The position numbers and the translations under genes were made by a program. From an uncultured Clostridia bacterium (lineage in GTDB: Bacteria; Bacillota; Clostridia; Christensenellales; Borkfalkiaceae), in assembly GCA_944343275.1 (NCBI GenBank), contig CALVMH010000009.1, positions 1 through 64,000 of the forward strand: a DNA stretch of 64,000 nucleotides, in the 5' to 3' direction. A model generated the notes under the pieces. That model saw only the letters and a program-made list of their open reading frames with translations, was not told the origin of the DNA and did no database searches. Positions 1 through 9,500 of this stretch are shown here, in pieces (the stretch's first letter is position 1; every line of letters starts with the position of its first letter).

Positions 1-83
1 AGCTTCCGCTCGTACCCGATCGCAAACCCCAGCACCACCGCGAGCAGTATGTCCAACAGATACCAAAGTTCCTGTACCGCCAT
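1..83 (-). CDS. MgtC/SapB-family membrane protein, N-terminus only
   Basis: Only the first 27 codons lie in the window; the gene continues past base 1. It starts at ATG 83 with an AAAGAGGG ribosome site a few bases upstream. The peptide begins MAVQELWYLLDILLAV and continues VVLGFAIGYERK. A short amphipathic start, a hydrophobic helix and a G-x-x-I-G-x-E-R turn is the usual beginning of MgtC/SapB family inner-membrane proteins. It starts 13 bases after the glycerol-1-phosphate dehydrogenase stop and is probably the last gene of that operon. The family call rests on this short stretch only. Confidence 0.6.
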   Translation of the reverse strand, partial: MAVQELWYLLDILLAVVLGFAIGYERK

Positions 84-95
84 CGCGTTCCCTCT

Positions 96-1214
96 TTAAT
101 AAAACGCTTTTTCCAATTCGGGCAGATAATACTGCGTCAGGCGCAGTTCTTCCAGCAGCGACAGGACGGTATAGCGCGGACGCACGGTGTGCGCCCCGGC
201 GATCGCCTCGCGGAACAACTCGCGCGAGATACCGAGCGCCGAAAACCGCACGGGCGCACCGAGCCGTTCAAGCGTCGCACGCAGCGTGCCGACGGACGGG
301 ATGGACTTCGCCGCGCGGAACGTCTGCGCATCCCCCCTGAATGTGACGCCGTCGCGCTCCAACGCCTCATAGAGATATGCAGAAACCAGCGTTCCGAGCC
401 CCACCTTGATGCCGTGCAGCGGAACGCGCATTTTCTGTGCGACGAACCACATTTCAAGATAATGCGAAATATGATGTTCGGCACCCGACGCGGGGCGGGA
501 GTTTCCCGCCTCCGCCATGGCAAGCCCCGATATGATAAGCGCGTCCGTCAGATTTTCTACGCCCGCCTTGTCCCTTCGGACGATCCCCTCGACGGATGCC
601 GCAAACTTTTCCACGGCATTGAGCATTTCCGAAAACGCCTCTTCGTTGACCGCTTCCCCGTTGTGAAATTGTGAAAGCCGCCAATCGGTGAGACAGGTAT
701 ATTTGCCAAGGATATCCCCTGCGCCCGCGGCGATCATCTCCTGCGGAGCAGCCGAAAGGATCGCGGGATCGACAAGGATGTCTGCGGGAACGTGCGCCTC
801 TTCGGACACCTTGAATCCGTTCTTCAAAATGGCGGCGACGGGCGACGCGTAACCATCCATGGAGGGCGCCGTTGCCAGGACACCGCTCTTTTTTCCCGTC
901 TGCAATGCGGCATATTTTGCCGTATCGTTGAGCGTGCCGCTTCCGACCGCCAAAATATAGTCGCAGCCGCGCGCCGCATCTACGGCGCGCGCGCACATTC
1001 GTTCATCGGGAACGGGCTCCTCTTCATCAAAAAAGCACAGTTCGCTCCCGCGCGGCGCGAATTTTTGCGCGTATCCGACGGTGTTCCTGTCGGCGAGCAG
1101 CAGGAGTTTCTCCCCTGCGTGCGCCGCCGAAAACTGCGGGAACGCACCGCCCTTTGCATATTCGAGCGTCACGCCCATCTTCTTTAATTTCCGAAGGACA
1201 AGTTCACTGACCAT
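96..1214 (-). CDS. sn-glycerol-1-phosphate dehydrogenase (AraM/EgsA type)
   Basis: A 372-residue member of the iron-type alcohol dehydrogenase superfamily that interconverts dihydroxyacetone phosphate and sn-glycerol-1-phosphate with NAD(P)H. Visible hallmarks are the nucleotide loop VGSGTLNDTAKY (about residues 90-101) and the metal ligands in AGAGDILGKYT (D167), SGAEHHISHY (H247/H248) and PLHGIKVGLGT (H267). I start at ATG 1214 because a GGGAG site lies 7 bases upstream and the protein then begins MVSELVLRKLKK; the open frame upstream is low-complexity read-through. The start overlaps the DUF1667 stop by 11 bases, so the genes are translationally coupled. Bacillus AraM makes G1P for heptaprenylglyceryl phosphate. 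Here the partners are glycerol-3-phosphate oxidoreductase-like genes, so the role in this operon is inferred. Confidence 0.85.
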   Translation of the reverse strand: MVSELVLRKLKKMGVTLEYAKGGAFPQFSAAHAGEKLLLLADRNTVGYAQKFAPRGSELCFFDEEEPVPDERMCARAVDAARGCDYILAVGSGTLNDTAKYAALQTGKKSGVLATAPSMDGYASPVAAILKNGFKVSEEAHVPADILVDPAILSAAPQEMIAAGAGDILGKYTCLTDWRLSQFHNGEAVNEEAFSEMLNAVEKFAASVEGIVRRDKAGVENLTDALIISGLAMAEAGNSRPASGAEHHISHYLEMWFVAQKMRVPLHGIKVGLGTLVSAYLYEALERDGVTFRGDAQTFRAAKSIPSVGTLRATLERLGAPVRFSALGISRELFREAIAGAHTVRPRYTVLSLLEELRLTQYYLPELEKAFY

Positions 1215-1569
1215 CTGTTTGCTCCCGATGATATTGTGCCGTGGCGATGAGCGGCGTGCCCTCACCGTCGATGTCGGGATCGAGCACTTCGCCGAGCGCG
1301 ACATCCCTGTTGATACGCAGCGCGCGGATGCGCTTCATCACCGCGAAGATGTTCTCTTTTTTGACTTCACCGCGCGTTTTGACGGGGATCATCGCAGACA
1401 TGCCCCGCACGGAACTCGTCACGACCCGCCGCGGACAACTGACTTCCGCCTCCGCATATTTCTTCCCCCGCGGGCAGAAATTTCCCGTAACGTTCACGGT
1501 TTTTCCGTCCGTCGTCACCGTGAGCGCACACCCGCGCGGACATTCGATACACACAAACTGCCGTTCCAT
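1204..1569 (-). CDS. DUF1667 cysteine-rich protein of the glycerol-3-phosphate oxidoreductase set
   Basis: A 121-residue protein beginning MERQFVCIECPRGC. It has a C-x2-C-x3-C cluster at residues 7-14 and a fourth cysteine in NFCPRGKKYAEAEV, then P-R-R-V-V-T-S-S-V. This is the DUF1667 pattern, presumed to bind Zn or an Fe-S cluster. In Firmicutes this small protein nearly always follows GlpA-like and FAD-dependent oxidoreductase genes, as it does here, so it is probably an accessory or electron-transfer subunit of that complex. A GGAGGGG site lies just upstream of ATG 1569, one base after the preceding stop. The biochemical role is not established. Confidence 0.85.
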   Translation of the reverse strand: MERQFVCIECPRGCALTVTTDGKTVNVTGNFCPRGKKYAEAEVSCPRRVVTSSVRGMSAMIPVKTRGEVKKENIFAVMKRIRALRINRDVALGEVLDPDIDGEGTPLIATAQYHREQTDGQ

Positions 1570-1570
1570 G

Positions 1571-2806
1571 TTACCCCTCCCTGAGAACGCTCACACGGAT
1601 ATTGTCCGCATCCGTAAGGTCCGCCGCTTTCAGGGTGACGTTATCCATTTCTCCCGGCGCGACCGCAATGCGCTTGTACGCCTTTTGCACGCTCCCCGCC
1701 TCCACGCGGATGACGGCGCCGCGGAACGCGCTCCGCACGCGGAAATACAATTTGACGTCCCTGCCCTTTTCCACCCGCTGCGGAAGAACATAGGCGACGT
1801 TCTCCCCCGCGGACGTGAGAACGAGCTGCTTTTCCCGTTCCCCGCAGAGGATATACTCCGCCGCAGCCCTGCCTGCGATCTCCGCCTCTTCCGAGACGAA
1901 ATCGACGAGGTCGTGAACGTGCAGCACGTTCCCGCAGGCGAATATCCCGGGGATATCCGTCTCCCTGCTCCCGTCCACAAGGCAGCCCTTCGTCCTCGGA
2001 TCGAGGGGAAGCGCGGCGCCCTTCGTCAGCTCGTTTTCGGGGATGAGCCCCACCGAAAAGAGGACCGTGTCGCATGCGATCTCCCGCTCCGTTCCCGGAA
2101 CGGGCTTCTTTTCTTTGTCCACCTTGGCAATGACCACGCCCTCCACGCGCTCATCGCCCTTGATCTCCACGATGGTGTGTTCGAGGTACAGAGGAATCCC
2201 GAAATCATCGAGGCACTGCGCGATGTTGCGCTTCAAACCGCTCGAATGTTCCATGATCTCGCACACGCATTCCACCTTCGCGCCCTCCAGCGTCATGCGC
2301 CGCGCCATGATGAGCCCGATGTCCCCCGAGCCAAGAATGACGACCTTCTTCCCGGGAAGATGCCCGAAGATGTTGACGTACTTTTGCGCCGTGCCCGCGG
2401 AGTACAGCCCTGCGGGACGGGTGCCCGCAATGTTCAGCGCCCCCTTGCTGCGTTCGCGGCAGCCCATCGCAAGAATGACCGCGTCCGCCTCGTAGGTGAA
2501 GATCCCCTCTTCGCTCCTGCACGTCACCTGCTTTTCGGGAGAGAGCGCCGTGACGAAGGTATTCGTCCTCACTTCAATGCCACGCTTTTGCACTTCGTCC
2601 AGAAAGCGCTGCGCGTATTCGGGTCCCGTCATGCTTTCTTTGAACCGCGTAAGCCCGAACCCGTTGTGGATGCACTGCTTTAAGATGCCGCCCGCCTTTT
2701 CCTCACGCTCGATCACGACCATGTCGCGCACGCCCGCATCGTATGCCGCAACTGCGGCGGCAAGCCCCGCAGGTCCGCCTCCGATAATGACAAGTTGTTT
2801 CTTCAT
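1571..2806 (-). CDS. FAD/NAD-dependent oxidoreductase, second subunit of a glycerol-3-phosphate dehydrogenase-like complex
   Basis: 411 residues starting MKKQLVIIGGGPAGLAAAVAA, a textbook FAD-binding Rossmann motif. A second dinucleotide motif, VVILGSGDIGLIMARRM, lies near residue 160, and an FAD-closing segment, TDIPGIFACGNVLHVHDLVD, near residue 310. This is the thioredoxin-reductase-like fold that sits between GlpA-like and DUF1667 genes in many Clostridia and is thought to pass electrons from the G3P-oxidising flavoprotein. The C-terminal about 80 residues form a separate beta-rich tail. ATG 2806 overlaps the upstream stop as TGATG, which fixes the start and implies translational coupling. 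The electron acceptor cannot be read from the sequence. Confidence 0.85.
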   Translation of the reverse strand: MKKQLVIIGGGPAGLAAAVAAYDAGVRDMVVIEREEKAGGILKQCIHNGFGLTRFKESMTGPEYAQRFLDEVQKRGIEVRTNTFVTALSPEKQVTCRSEEGIFTYEADAVILAMGCRERSKGALNIAGTRPAGLYSAGTAQKYVNIFGHLPGKKVVILGSGDIGLIMARRMTLEGAKVECVCEIMEHSSGLKRNIAQCLDDFGIPLYLEHTIVEIKGDERVEGVVIAKVDKEKKPVPGTEREIACDTVLFSVGLIPENELTKGAALPLDPRTKGCLVDGSRETDIPGIFACGNVLHVHDLVDFVSEEAEIAGRAAAEYILCGEREKQLVLTSAGENVAYVLPQRVEKGRDVKLYFRVRSAFRGAVIRVEAGSVQKAYKRIAVAPGEMDNVTLKAADLTDADNIRVSVLREG

Positions 2807-4233
2807 CACAATTCGCCTCCCGTGATGATATAGGAATTCCCTCCGTTTTTTGTGACTTCCTCCGCACGCAGCCCGCATTCCTTCATGAGTTCGTGGAACA
2901 CGTTGGGCTGACAGAAGCCGCTCTGGCACCTGCCCATCCCCGCGCGCGTTCTGAGCTTCACACCGTCCAGCGTCCTTGCGGGCGGGTTCTGACGGATGGC
3001 GTCGCGGATCTCGCCCAGAGACACCTCCTCACAGCGGCAGACGATGCGCCCGTAGGCGGGGTCGCGCGCAATGACCGCGTTCTTCTCCGCCTCGGAGAGC
3101 TCTTTGAGCCAGTGCATACTGCGGCGGAAGGGTGAGAAATCCTTGTTCTCCGCCGCGCCCAGCCGCTTTGCGAGCTGCCCTGCGATCTCCCTTGCGATGG
3201 CGAGCGAAGACGTGAGCCCCGGCGATTCGATGCCCGCCGCGTGAAAGACGTTCTCCTTCCCCCATTCGAGGATGAAGTCGTGCCTGTCGCAGTACGCCCG
3301 CTCCCCCGCGAACGAGGTGATGACCTGTCCGAAGGGGATATCGCGGAGCATCCACGATGCCTTTTCTTTGATCTCCCCGAAGGCGGGACGGCGGACGGCG
3401 GTGGAATATACCTCGTCCTCCACCGACGTGGGGCCGATGAGGAGATTGCCGTCCACGGTGGGCGTGACGAGTACGCCCTTGCCCGCTTTGGTGGGAACGG
3501 AGAACACGGTGTGCGACGCAAAGTCCCCTGCCGCTCTGTCGAGCAGCATGTACTCCCCGCGGCGCAGTCCGATGTGGAAGAACGCGTCCCCGAACAGCGA
3601 GGCAACGTACTCCGCCCCCGCGCCCGCGCAGTTGACGACGATGCGCGCCGCGATCTCCTGCCCTGTTGCGGAACGCAGCAGCCAGCCGTCCTTCGTTTGC
3701 TGCGCGGAGGCGACTTCAAAGCCCGTAAACAGCCGCGCGCCGTTGTCCATGGCGTTGCCCATGGCGGCGATGGTGAGCCCGTAGGGGCAGACGATGCCGC
3801 CCGTAGGCGCATGAAGCGCCGCCGTCACGCCGTCCGCCATATGCGGTTCCAGCTCTAAAAGCCTGTCCCGCCCTATGATTTCAAGATCGGGCACGCCGTT
3901 CTGCCTGCCGCGCTCCAAAAGAACTTGAAGCTGCGCCTCTTCCTCCGCGCCCCGCGCGACGACCAGCGAGCCGTTGCGCGAAAAGGGCACGCCCAATTCC
4001 GCGCATACCCCCGCCATGAGGGCATTGCCGAGGACGTTGTACTTCGCCTTCAGGGACCCGACGGGCGCATCGAACCCCGCGTGCACGATGCCGCTGTTCG
4101 CCCTGGACGCCCCTGCCGCCACGTCGTCCGCTGCCTCCAACACCGCGACATCGATGTGATACTTTCTGAGTTCGCGCGCCGTGAGCGCGCCCACCACCCC
4201 GCCGCCTATGACCGCGACATCAATTGTTTTCAT
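2806..4233 (-). CDS. GlpA-like FAD-dependent glycerol-3-phosphate dehydrogenase with C-terminal [2Fe-2S]-type domain
   Basis: 475 residues. The N-terminal DAO-type FAD motif is DVAVIGGGVVGALTARELRK (residues 5-24), followed by ASRANSGIVHAGFDAPVGSL, typical of the G3P dehydrogenase / L-2-hydroxyglutarate oxidase group. Near residue 395 a BFD-like domain begins with IVCRCEEVSLGEI and ends GMGRCQSGFCQPNV, giving the C-x-C...C-x4-C ligands for a [2Fe-2S] cluster. The same fused layout is seen in anaerobic GlpA. Oxidation of sn-glycerol-3-phosphate to DHAP is the likely reaction; a 2-hydroxy-acid substrate is the main alternative. An AAGGAGCTGAT ribosome site precedes ATG 4233. The gene is first in a four-gene coupled run and follows the 4287 gene by 53 bases. 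Confidence 0.85.
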   Translation of the reverse strand: MKTIDVAVIGGGVVGALTARELRKYHIDVAVLEAADDVAAGASRANSGIVHAGFDAPVGSLKAKYNVLGNALMAGVCAELGVPFSRNGSLVVARGAEEEAQLQVLLERGRQNGVPDLEIIGRDRLLELEPHMADGVTAALHAPTGGIVCPYGLTIAAMGNAMDNGARLFTGFEVASAQQTKDGWLLRSATGQEIAARIVVNCAGAGAEYVASLFGDAFFHIGLRRGEYMLLDRAAGDFASHTVFSVPTKAGKGVLVTPTVDGNLLIGPTSVEDEVYSTAVRRPAFGEIKEKASWMLRDIPFGQVITSFAGERAYCDRHDFILEWGKENVFHAAGIESPGLTSSLAIAREIAGQLAKRLGAAENKDFSPFRRSMHWLKELSEAEKNAVIARDPAYGRIVCRCEEVSLGEIRDAIRQNPPARTLDGVKLRTRAGMGRCQSGFCQPNVFHELMKECGLRAEEVTKNGGNSYIITGGEL

Positions 4234-4286
4234 ATCAGCTCCTTTTTGTAACCTTCACCGCGCTTTGCAACGCCTCCCCGCCGGCT

Positions 4287-6281
4287 TCACCCGCGAAAGA
4301 CGTCTGAAAGCATCGGCGCAAAGATGCCGCCCTGTACCGAGCGATTGTAGAAGTGCTCCGCAGCGCCGCTGTCCGCATCGTACCAATCTCCGAAGGGAAC
4401 GCGGGAAGGCGTCGCTTCCAGATAGCGCAGCACGGGCGCATAGAACGCGCGGCATTTTTCCGCGTTGTCCGTGAGCGCCGCGCACCACAGCAGCCAATCC
4501 GACTTTGTATACCGTCTGCGCCCGTCGAGGGGAACGCCGTACTTTGCCGTATGCGCAAGATAGACATCGGTCTCGCGTTCGTAAAATTCTTCGAGCAGGC
4601 GGAAGCCGAACAGTTTATCAAAGAGCAGATTATACTTTAAGGAATAGCTGTCCGCGACGCCGTAAGCGAGCGGCAGGATGCCGTTCTGCGCACATGCGGC
4701 GATGTGCACCGCAAGCGAACGCGCGGCGCGTTCGTAGCGTTCCGCATCTCCCGCACCAAGACGGCGGCAGAGCAGCGCGAAGGCTTCCAGCCCGACCATC
4801 GCCTTGACGGAGAGATTGACGTTCCCCGCAAGATGCCCCGCAAAATCGTCGGTGCAGAGCTGATGTTCGGGCGAAGCGCCGTGTTCCGCAAGATAGTCCG
4901 CCCACTGTCCGAGCAAATCAAAATTGTCCCGCGCGAGGCGTTCGTCCGCACCCGCGGCGAGGGCCGCCGCCATCATGATGAGCATGTTCCCGCACTCCTC
5001 CACGGGCATCTGACCCGCAAGGTCATAGACGTCGCTTGCGGCGGGGCGCAGATAGAGCATGCTGAACGAGCGCGGCGAAAGCCAGAACCAATTCATGCCG
5101 CAGCTGTACTTATCCTCCGTGCGGCGGATGCCGTAAGCCTGCCCGAAGCACCAGGGATAGGTGCCGATGTCGTGCGGGGCAAACGGGAACGTCCACACGG
5201 GAAAGCGCGCAAAGTCGAAGATGCCGCGCGCCATGGCGTTGACAAGTTCGGGATCGTACACAAGAAAGAGCGGCATGGAGGGATAGGAGACGTCCGCCGT
5301 GCCGATGCAGCCGTTGGAATCGCACTCGCGCGACAAGAACAGCAGCTCCCCCTTTGCGTTCTGCACCAACTTGTGCGCCCCCATCGTCTGACGCAGCGCG
5401 GCACAGGCGAGGGTGTAATACCCCTTCCCGATGCGTCTGCACCGCCGTTTCAGGTCCTTATCGAACGCGGAGCAGCGACGGAAGATATCCTCGCGGCGGG
5501 TGAAACTCTCCGTCAGGGCGTCGATGATGGTCTTGCCGTTGCGGAAGTAATACCCTTTGAGCCATTCTCCGAAATAGAAAATGCTCACCCTGTCGTCAAA
5601 CGCCGTCAAAAAGCACCCCTCGCGGGAGCGGCTGATGCCGACAAGATAGCTGCTTTCCAGCTCCTTGCGCTTGTAGGACATCTCCCCCGTTCCGAGGAAG
5701 GAATAATAGGCGCTCTCCGTGACGAACCAGCTCTCCGCCCCCGCGAGATAGACGTCCCCCCAATCGGGAGCGAGATGGTCGTTCATGTGCGACATCACAA
5801 GATTGCGCGCCCGCGACATGAACGCCGCCTCAAACCCCGCAAGCGGCAGCACGCCGCCCGTCACCTGTACCTGTTTATCATAGCAGAATTCCTCGTGAAT
5901 GGCAAGGGAAACTGCAAAGTCCGCAGGAAGTTCGCCGCGTTCCACCGCATACCGAGTGAAGCAGACGGGGCAGGCGGCGAGCTCTTTGTCGTTCGGAGGG
6001 AGCGGGGAAAGAAATTCCACCCGCAGGGAAAATTCTTGCGTTTCAAAGCGGTACTGCGTGCCGAACGCACTCAGGCGCACATCCGTCTGCGGCAGAACGG
6101 GATAGTTGCCCACCTTGCCGCAAAAGAGATAACTTGTCCCGTTCCAGCGCACAAAGCCGTAAATGCGGCGGGGCTGCCCCGCCCAGAACTGTGCGTTGGC
6201 GTCCGTCAGACGGTCGCACGGCGACCAGACGGAAAAGTGCGGGTCAATGATCCAAAGCGGATAAGACGGCATCCGTTGCAT
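4287..6281 (-). CDS. GtaA/DUF4965-family protein (glutaminase A-like, six-hairpin fold), apparently cytoplasmic
   Basis: A 664-residue protein beginning MQRMPSYPLWIIDPHFSVWS, the usual opening of the DUF4964-DUF5127-DUF4965-DUF1793 architecture named after fungal glutaminase A. The N-terminal half is beta-rich; the C-terminal half (from about residue 320) carries the alpha/alpha barrel with MPLFLVYDPELVNAM, FAPHDIGTYPW, MPVEECGNMLIMMAA and KYNLLFDKLF. I start at ATG 6281 because CGGAG lies 8 bases upstream; the longer frame is read-through of a repeat-like spacer. No signal peptide is visible, although many homologues are secreted. It lies downstream of the locus 1 lipoproteins, so action on imported glycan fragments is possible. 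The family name does not establish glutaminase activity. Confidence 0.8.
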   Translation of the reverse strand: MQRMPSYPLWIIDPHFSVWSPCDRLTDANAQFWAGQPRRIYGFVRWNGTSYLFCGKVGNYPVLPQTDVRLSAFGTQYRFETQEFSLRVEFLSPLPPNDKELAACPVCFTRYAVERGELPADFAVSLAIHEEFCYDKQVQVTGGVLPLAGFEAAFMSRARNLVMSHMNDHLAPDWGDVYLAGAESWFVTESAYYSFLGTGEMSYKRKELESSYLVGISRSREGCFLTAFDDRVSIFYFGEWLKGYYFRNGKTIIDALTESFTRREDIFRRCSAFDKDLKRRCRRIGKGYYTLACAALRQTMGAHKLVQNAKGELLFLSRECDSNGCIGTADVSYPSMPLFLVYDPELVNAMARGIFDFARFPVWTFPFAPHDIGTYPWCFGQAYGIRRTEDKYSCGMNWFWLSPRSFSMLYLRPAASDVYDLAGQMPVEECGNMLIMMAAALAAGADERLARDNFDLLGQWADYLAEHGASPEHQLCTDDFAGHLAGNVNLSVKAMVGLEAFALLCRRLGAGDAERYERAARSLAVHIAACAQNGILPLAYGVADSYSLKYNLLFDKLFGFRLLEEFYERETDVYLAHTAKYGVPLDGRRRYTKSDWLLWCAALTDNAEKCRAFYAPVLRYLEATPSRVPFGDWYDADSGAAEHFYNRSVQGGIFAPMLSDVFRG

Positions 6282-6307
6282 AGATTGTTCTCCGAAATAT
6301 GTTTTTT

Positions 6308-6395
6308 GGCATTGCGAGCGAAGCGCCCGCCGCAAGGACGGCATGTTCCGCCCTGCGATCTTCACGGCGGCAGACGCCGACGTCTCCGAAATGAC
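6308..6395. repeat. dispersed short repeat resembling GTCATT-N-CGAGCGNAGCG elements
   Basis: The spacer between the 1557-residue lipoprotein and the GtaA-like gene holds ggcattgcgagcgaagcg at 6308-6325 and, in inverse orientation, cgtctccgaaatgac at 6381-6395. Related degenerate pieces occur in the spacer at 48.07-48.84 kb. This looks like a degraded copy of the short non-coding repeats common in clostridial genomes. No gene lies in 6282-6525. Confidence 0.4.
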
Positions 6396-6410
6396 GGAGC
6401 TTGCAGACTG

Positions 6411-6475
6411 CCCCCTGACAACAAGTGTCAAGGGGCGCCTGTCGTAACTGTTTCGTGCAGACCTTTTACAAGGTC
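6411..6475 (-). terminator. paired hairpins downstream of the locus 1 lipoprotein gene
   Basis: Two inverted repeats follow the 6526 stop on the minus strand: GACCTT/AAGGTC with a 4-base loop (6460-6475), then CCCCT(T)GACA against TGTCAGGGG (6411-6436). Neither is followed by a clear U tract, so they may be an attenuating or 3'-protecting structure rather than an efficient terminator. The second also contains TTGACA, but no -10 box follows it. Confidence 0.35.
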
Positions 6476-6525
6476 AGTTTGCGTTTTGTGAAATGTAGTT
6501 GCTTACAATCGTTGCGACGTATCGA

Positions 6526-9500
6526 TCATTGGAACAGCGGATTTGTCGCGTTCTCCGCGATATACGCATTAACGATCGAGGCATCCGTCGTGAACGAGAT
6601 ATTGGTATATGTCTGGCAGGAATATGCACGGGCGGCAGGACCGAAACATCCGGGCGTGCTGCCGATATTCCAATTTCCACCGCTGACATCCACCGAGCCG
6701 ACAAACCATTCGTTCACCCACAGATACAGCATGTTGTTGACGCGCGCCATGCGCAGATCGACCGACCCGTCTTCCGTCGCGGGCGCGTACAGCGCATCCA
6801 CAAGTTCGGTATTCGCGCGGACGGTTGCATCCGCAAACAGCGGATCGTTGTTCCAACCGTTGCCATGCTTGAGAAGAAGGATGCGCGCATTGCCCTTTAC
6901 CGCGCCCTCCGTCTTGGAGTTTCCGTTGAACTGAATGAGCATGGAATGATTGTCATCAAAACGGAAGCCGTAGATCATTGACGGGTAAGCATTTGCTGCG
7001 GAATCGGGCACACAGGAATGATATGCGGAGACCGTAGCCGAGATCATAAAGACGCTTGCCGTCAGGTTATTGCTTCCGTTCATGCCGTTGGACGTGACGT
7101 AAGCAGCCTTGACGCCGTCATCCGTCTCCTCCTTCATAGTGACGGTGCTGCCGTTATACTCCCATGTGCAGGCTCCCGAAGACCGATAAGAATAATCCGC
7201 ATTGGTGTAGGTGACGGTTTCGGCGGAGGTATCGGTGACGGTTGCCGTCTTGTTCACGAAACCGGGAAGGGAGATCGTCAACTGCGTAACGGTGACCGTT
7301 TCAGGAACGGCGATGACGTACCCCCCCCCTGCTGCGATGTTCACGCTGTACGAAGCTCCGTCTGCCGCCGCCGCTTTGACCTGACCGGATACAAGCAGAT
7401 TTTCGTTCTGTTCCGGGACTTCCACCGTACCCGTAATGTGCGTCAGCCCTTCGATTGCTTCCTGCACTACGCTCTCGTCCGTCGAGAAGGAAATGTCCGA
7501 GAAGGTCGCGGGCGTACCGCCGCGCGTATAGAGCCCGAATTGACATGCTTGATCTGCAAATCCGGGATGATTATTCCCCTCATGCGAGAATGCTGTACCA
7601 ATGTTCTCCGAGCCAAGAAAGACATCGTTTGCCCAAAGATAGATGACATCGTTGTAACGTGCGAGGCGGAATGTGACTTCGGTGCTGAAAACGCCTTCCG
7701 ACGGCGTCTGCGCCGTGCCCCACTTCCCAAACAACACTTCGCCTGCGGCAGCGCCATTCCACCACATATACAGGTTGGAGCGATGCAGCACCTGCGCGAC
7801 ATCCCCGTTTTGACGCAGCTCCACGGAGAAGCTGGTATCGCCGAACAGCATTGTGAACCCGACATCGAAGCTATTTTGCGTTGTGCCGTCAAAATACCCC
7901 TGAGAAATCCCCGAGATCTTAGCCTCGATCATGAAGTCTGTCGCCGAGAGATCTTTGAATACAACGCCCGCGTGCGCGTCTGCCTCTTTATAAGCCACAG
8001 TAACGCTGTTCCCGTTCGCAGACCAATTCTCATTGACAGGAGCCCCGGAAATATACCCCCATTCAAACGCATAGTCTTGGGTGGTGAGCGGAATTTCGCC
8101 GAGGGAGTTTGTACCCTCCGACAACGAAACGGAATGCGTCTTTTCAAAGCCGGGGAGCGTAAAGACGAGCTGCGTTGTTTCGGTGGGGACGATGATCTCG
8201 AACGAGCCGTCCGCATCGATTGCCACAGAGCTGACGCCGCTTGCCGAGACCGTTCCCTCGAAGGGCAGGTTTTGATTGTCCGCAGGATATTTCAGGGTTC
8301 CCGTGACCGTCGCCTTCACCGTCTTGGAGATGGTAACATTGACCGTAATATTCTTGGTCACCGTGAAGGTGTAGGTGTAGCCGCCCTCGATCGGCGTGCA
8401 GTCTTCGAGATCGATGTTGTCGCCGCCCACCGTCAGGGTGGTGATGGCATACAGCTCGGTTGCGGTGTTCGGTGCGGGTTTGATGGTGAGCGTCACTTCT
8501 TCGCCAAGGGTGACAGAAGTCGCGGAAAGCTCGACGGTGCCGTTTGCATTGTCATCCGTCTGCGCTTCGAGCGTGACCGTGCCCTTGGTGTAGCTTTCGA
8601 CCTTTTCGGGATCGGTGGTGAACTTGATATCCAAGAAGGTTGCGCCGGTACCGGCACGGGTGAAGACGCCGATGGAAACGGCATTGGTTCCGACAAACTG
8701 TTTGGCGTCCTCCGTCTTGCCGAGGAAGGTATCGTCCACCCAAAGATAGACGTCCCCATCCTCATCGCGCACCATGCGCATTTTGATGGTAAGTCCGCTG
8801 AATAACCCGTTACTGTCGGGCTTGGAGACGGCGCTGCCCCATTGGGAAATTCCGGGAACGGGATTATCTTTTCCGTTCAGCCATGCCCAAGGATTCGTCG
8901 GATCGCAGAGGCGGGCGATGTAGCCGCTTTCACGCGCTTCATAGGCGAGGATATACTTCGTTCCGCCGTCCTCATAGCCCATGCCCAGACCAACGTCGAA
9001 GTGGGAGAAAGGCGCTTTGGTACCTTCATCCACTCCATCGCGTGTATAGATATTGGAGATGGTCGCCTCGATCATAAAGACGTCGGACGTGACGCCCGTG
9101 AGCATATAGGAGTTTGTGGCGTCCGCCGTGTGACGGTTTGCCGTCACGCTGCCATTTGAGACCGAACCCGTGGCACTCCAAGATAAGAACCACTGCTCAA
9201 ACGCATACTTTTCCGTTCCGATGTTGAAGTTGGCAGTCTTATCATTAGATGTGAACGATTTTACAAGTGTTACCGTATCAAAGCCGGGAACGGTGACGCT
9301 GAGCGTTGCCGAAATGTTCTCCGGAACGGACATGGAGAACGTTCCCTCTGCCGAAAGCTGCGCGGAGGCGCCCGTGCTGGATGTGACCGTAAGCCCTTCG
9401 AGGAGGTTCTCGTTTTCCTCCGGAACGGTAACGGTGCCGTTGACCGTGATCAGGTTCGCCTGTTTGATCTCCGCCGAAATGGTAATCTCTTCGTCCTTCA

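Noticed and set aside
6411..6436. TTGACA in the spacer as a promoter for the GtaA-like gene
   Set aside because: No -10 box at 16-18 bases; the hexamer is part of a hairpin.
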